Origin: Phoronis ovalis
Taxonomy: Eukaryota; Phoronida; Phoronidae
Length of the DNA stretch: 10,071 nt
Assembly (NCBI GenBank): GCA_028565635.1
Contig: JAOXYB010024124.1
Location: forward strand, 1 to 10,071
Direction: 5' to 3'
The position numbers and the translations under genes were made by a program. The first letter of the stretch is position 1. Each line of letters opens with the position of its first letter. Positions 7,860 to 10,071 of the stretch are shown here, piece by piece. A model generated the notes under the pieces. That model was not told the origin of the DNA, did no database searches, and saw only the letters and a program-made list of their open reading frames with translations.

Positions 7860-7947
7860 ATGGCGGACTCAGGAGATGAAGAACAGCATACAATTGCTGA
7901 AGATCTCGTTGTCACCAAGTATAAAATGGCTGGTGATATGGTCAATG
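7860..7947 (+). CDS. PA2G4: PA2G4/EBP1 coding exon 1
   Basis: This exon encodes residues 1-29 plus the first base of codon 30 of proliferation-associated protein 2G4 (EBP1). EBP1 has a methionine-aminopeptidase fold without catalysis and binds ribosomes, structured RNA and, in mammals, ErbB3. The peptide starts MADSGDEEQHTIAEDLVVTK and continues YKMAGDMVN. Human PA2G4 has the near-identical TIAEDLVVTKYKMGGDIAN at the same residue numbers. ATGGCG has A at -3 and G at +4, an excellent start. The frame stays open upstream to about 7788 but without an ATG, so 7860 is chosen. The donor is AATG|GTATGT in phase 1, and the open frame beyond it (to 7985) is intron. Confidence 0.96.
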
Positions 7948-8322
7948 GTATGTGCTTGGCTTCCAATATGTTGTCAATGTTTTGAGATATTTTGACGTGT
8001 TTTGGTAATGTACTTTTGGATATAAAGATACTTTTCTGTCAGCAAAATCAACACATGGCAATAATTCTTCTACTACCACTGGCACTACCAGTACTAGACG
8101 ATTGCACAATGTTCACCTTTGCCATTGCAAGAATTACAACCTTGAAAAATTCAGACTATCCGGCTATGTCATCTCTATGTTTTATTGGAATACATCATAT
8201 TTGTTGTTTAACGTATCGAATATTTCGTTATCTGCATGAATGTCGTTTGAAACATCTGTTCAGGCTATTTTAATTTATCATTTTATGACAAATTCGAAAA
8301 TAGAGTTTTACTTTTCCTTCAG
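7948..8322 (+). other. PA2G4 intron 1 (375 bp)
   Basis: The intron is bounded by GTATGT at 7948 and TTACTTTTCCTTCAG ending at 8322. A 93-codon open frame at 7992-8273 lies wholly inside it. It starts just after the exon and is rich in Leu, Cys and Ile, as expected of AT-rich intron read in a chance frame. I see no other element. Confidence 0.93.
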
Positions 8323-8451
8323 GGATCCTAAGACAAGTAGTGGGAAAATGTGTGGTTGATGCCAAAGTAGTAGACATTTGTGAATTTGGTGATAAACTCC
8401 TAAAAGAGGAAACTGGCAAAGTATTTAAGAAAGAAAAGGAAATGAAAAAAG
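8323..8451 (+). CDS. PA2G4: PA2G4/EBP1 coding exon 2
   Basis: This 129-nt exon completes codon 30 and supplies residues 31-72 plus one base of codon 73. Its end, EETGKVFKKEKEMKK at residues 58-72, is nearly identical to human EETGKIFKKEKEMKK at the same numbers. The preceding part (ILRQVVGKCVVDAKVVDICE then FGDKLLK) aligns gaplessly with human [20 protein letters not shown] but is more diverged. The basic KKEKEMKK stretch lies in the segment linked to nucleolar targeting in mammals. Both boundaries are phase 1 (acceptor CCTTCAG|GG, donor AAAG|GTAATG). Human PA2G4 is 394 residues, so the rest of the pita-bread domain and the C-terminal basic tail lie downstream of the window. Confidence 0.96.
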
Positions 8452-8716
8452 GTAATGGAATCAGCAAAAATGTAAACCGTAATTTTAATTGCTTAATGTG
8501 TTAAGACTTGAGTATTATTAATATGCAATTATACTTTCTGAGCCATTACCTATAACATAAAACCACACCAAGTTAAGACCCTCATGTTTGTTTTAAATAA
8601 AAATTTGTGAGAAATATGTGTTGCACATTCAGGCTATGTTATAATGTTTTTTATGTTTTTTCATTTACGACAGGGTTATATTTTTATTGACCTTTATTTA
8701 CCACAGGGTCAGGATT

Positions 8717-9260
8717 CCCCCCCCCCCCCCGGAGAACGACAGCTAGGCCAAATATGCTGTCATTGACTAGATCAGGTTAGCACAATGCCTTGTTCTGACC
8801 GTAACCATTCGGTATACATCTTAAGATCTCTTAAATTGTGCATGTCACTTGCCACTGAGGTGGGTGGGTGTTGCTCGATTTTCCCAGCCATTGCACAGGA
8901 TTTTAAATTTCGAAGTCAACACGAGTTGTTCTTCGCTAGTTTCCAACATCACTTCGGCTTTTTCCATGCTGTGCCGTTATATAGACAGTGAGCGATGGAA
9001 AACGTTGACGAATGGTGAAAGTCGGTGAAGATCTCTCCTCCAGCTTAGGGAGAGTTTCGGAAAAAAAGCAATTCGAAAATTATGGCTGAAAACGTTGATT
9101 AAAGGCATAATAAACACGGGAAACGACTAATAAATAATTGCAAACACGGAGCACGACAGGTGTGACAAGAACGAGACGCATTTTATAAAAAAATCTTAGA
9201 CAGGGGAACGGATAATTATATTGGGCTGGAACGGCCAAACCCCATTACCCCCTGGGTGGA
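8717..9260. repeat. Poly-C tract and CpG-rich block, possible inserted element
   Basis: Fourteen C residues at 8717-8730 are followed by about 500 bp carrying roughly 26 CpG dinucleotides, far more than the surrounding intron. An 11-mer GAAAACGTTGA occurs at 8998-9008 and 9088-9098. No transposase, terminal inverted repeat or clear target duplication is visible. A non-autonomous transposon or SINE-like insertion is a guess based on composition only. Confidence 0.35.
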
Positions 9261-9343
9261 AGCTAAAAATTTCTTTCACACATTTGAAACATTATATAAG
9301 GAAATCTATTGTATGTTAAAATGTTTTACTATTTGTTTTGCAG

Positions 9344-9403
9344 TCAAACTTTTAGTAAAGAAAGGTATTCAAAAAATAAATATAGAATATTGTAAAATCA
9401 AAG
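9344..9403 (+). other. Possible cassette exon in PA2G4 intron 2
   Basis: TATTTGTTTTGCAG ends at 9343 and AAAG|GTAATT follows at 9403/9404, giving a 60-nt segment with good splice signals. It is open when entered in phase 1 and leaves in phase 1, exactly the phase needed to sit between PA2G4 exons 2 and 3. It would insert 20 residues, rich in Lys and Ile, beginning VKLLVKKGIQK. No family counterpart is known to me, so it may be a chance pseudo-exon. Confidence 0.25.
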
Positions 9404-9954
9404 GTAATTTTGAACCAATTAATTAAGAATCTGTCCTGACATACAGCCTAAACATTCTTTGTTATGTTTGGAAAGGTCAAACTGTGACTCAACTATAATG
9501 CTCCATTCATGTAGCCCAAATCACAAAGTAGGTAATGAGATAATAATGATAATTGTCAATTATTGACCACAGGAAAGAGCTGACATACCTGATAATACTT
9601 TCCCTATTCAAGTTGCCACAAGTTTTAAAAATATCTAATTTAAAAAATACAATAATTTGTTGCGCTGGTAATATACAATAAAAGCTGCTTGTTTTTGCCA
9701 ATTCTTCGTGTAAAATCAGAAAAATGACAAATTTGTCAGTGAGGATCTAGCTTAACCTTAAGACATAAACTGGAACTTAAATTGTGTATTGGTGACTCTT
9801 GAGTATTGTTGTAGCTGTTTATATGAAGAGGCAAAACACGTCTGCTTAATTTTAGTTGTGCTCGACAATATAATTAATTTGCCTACTTGTTTTTTTACAA
9901 GCTGCTCATTACCCTTGCTTGAATTAACTTATGAAAGCATCATTGCCAATAAAG

Positions 9955-10071
9955 GGTTTTGTACAGTCCAGTGGAATTCAAACGGCAGATCTCTGGTTTT
10001 GTACAGTCCAGTGGAATTCAAACGGCAGATCTCTGGTTTTGTACAGTCCAGTGGAATTCAAACGGCAGATC
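9955..10071. repeat. Perfect 40-bp tandem repeat reaching the window edge
   Basis: Units begin at 9955, 9995 and 10035, each starting GGTTTTGTACAGTCCAGTGG and continuing AATTCAAACGGCAGATCTCT. The visible 117 bp are 2.9 units with no differences between copies. The array very probably continues beyond the window. Complete identity implies very recent amplification or ongoing homogenisation, as in satellites and young minisatellites. Confidence 0.95.

Larger units (their letters stand above)
8452..10071 (+). other. PA2G4 intron 2, 5' part (continues past the window)
   Basis: After the GTAATG donor at 8452, no segment resembling the expected next exon (GIAFPT… in the family) is found up to the edge. 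The intron holds a 14-base C run (8717-8730), a CpG-rich block to about 9260, a splice-competent-looking 60-nt open segment at 9344-9403 and a perfect 40-bp tandem repeat at the right edge. The stretches 8460-8700 and 9410-9950 are plain AT-rich sequence with nothing I recognise. Confidence 0.8.

Noticed and set aside
7992-8273. 93-codon plus-strand open frame
   Set aside because: It lies entirely within PA2G4 intron 1, between a verified donor and acceptor, and has no recognisable domain.
8270-8467. Minus-strand open frame antisense to PA2G4 exon 2
   Set aside because: It is the shadow of the real plus-strand exon, whose translation matches PA2G4.
8764-8890. tRNA-like A box (TAGATCAGGTTAGC) and B-box-like GCTCGATTTTCCC, suggesting a SINE head
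   Set aside because: The two boxes are about 105 bp apart, wider than usual for a tRNA-derived promoter, and no cloverleaf can be drawn. The match is too weak to call.
8785-9701. Open frames at 8785-8991 (+) and 9507-9701 (-)
   Set aside because: They are short, lie inside PA2G4 intron 2, and match nothing I recognise, including transposon proteins.
8452-10071. Search for PA2G4 exon 3 (family sequence GIAFPT…)
   Set aside because: No matching residues are found in any plus-strand frame, so the exon must lie downstream of the window.

Overview
The window is animal nuclear DNA. It is AT-rich, and its coding sequence is split into short exons with GT-AG introns. It holds the 5' ends of two divergent protein genes, recognised by translating the exons and comparing them with families known from memory. 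The residues fit an invertebrate animal. A lophotrochozoan such as a mollusc is my best guess, but the clade cannot be fixed from this sequence.

Left and centre (about 1-7650, minus strand): the 5' part of a CLASP (Mast/Orbit) microtubule-rescue gene. From its 5' end there is a probable non-coding first exon ending at 7551, an exon with leader plus start codon (6734-6380), then exons at 4097-4019 and 406-303. The splice phases agree (0, 1, 0). The joined product is the first 120 residues, the start of the TOG1 HEAT-repeat domain. The gene continues beyond position 1. The introns (about 0.8, 2.3 and 3.6 kb) carry a 44-bp minisatellite touching a splice donor, a 33-bp-arm foldback hairpin and several short tandem repeats.

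Right (about 7800-10071, plus strand): the 5' part of PA2G4 (EBP1, the proliferation-associated, methionine-aminopeptidase-like ribosome factor). Exon 1 (coding 7860-7947) and exon 2 (8323-8451) give residues 1-72. The gene continues beyond 10071. Its second intron holds a poly-C tract, a CpG-rich block that may be an insertion, a possible in-frame 60-nt cassette exon and, at the window edge, a perfect 40-bp tandem repeat.

Between them, roughly 7578-7859, lies a compact head-to-head promoter. It has E2F-like, ZNF143/Staf-like, E-box and paired ATGGCGGAC (YY1-like) sequences. A shared growth and cell-cycle promoter for a mitotic-spindle gene and a proliferation/translation gene is a reasonable inference. 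I see no RNA gene, CRISPR array, intact transposase, virus or new multi-gene system. The most unusual items are the splice donor embedded in a minisatellite, the mirrored ATGGCGGAC start/uORF pair and the foldback hairpin.
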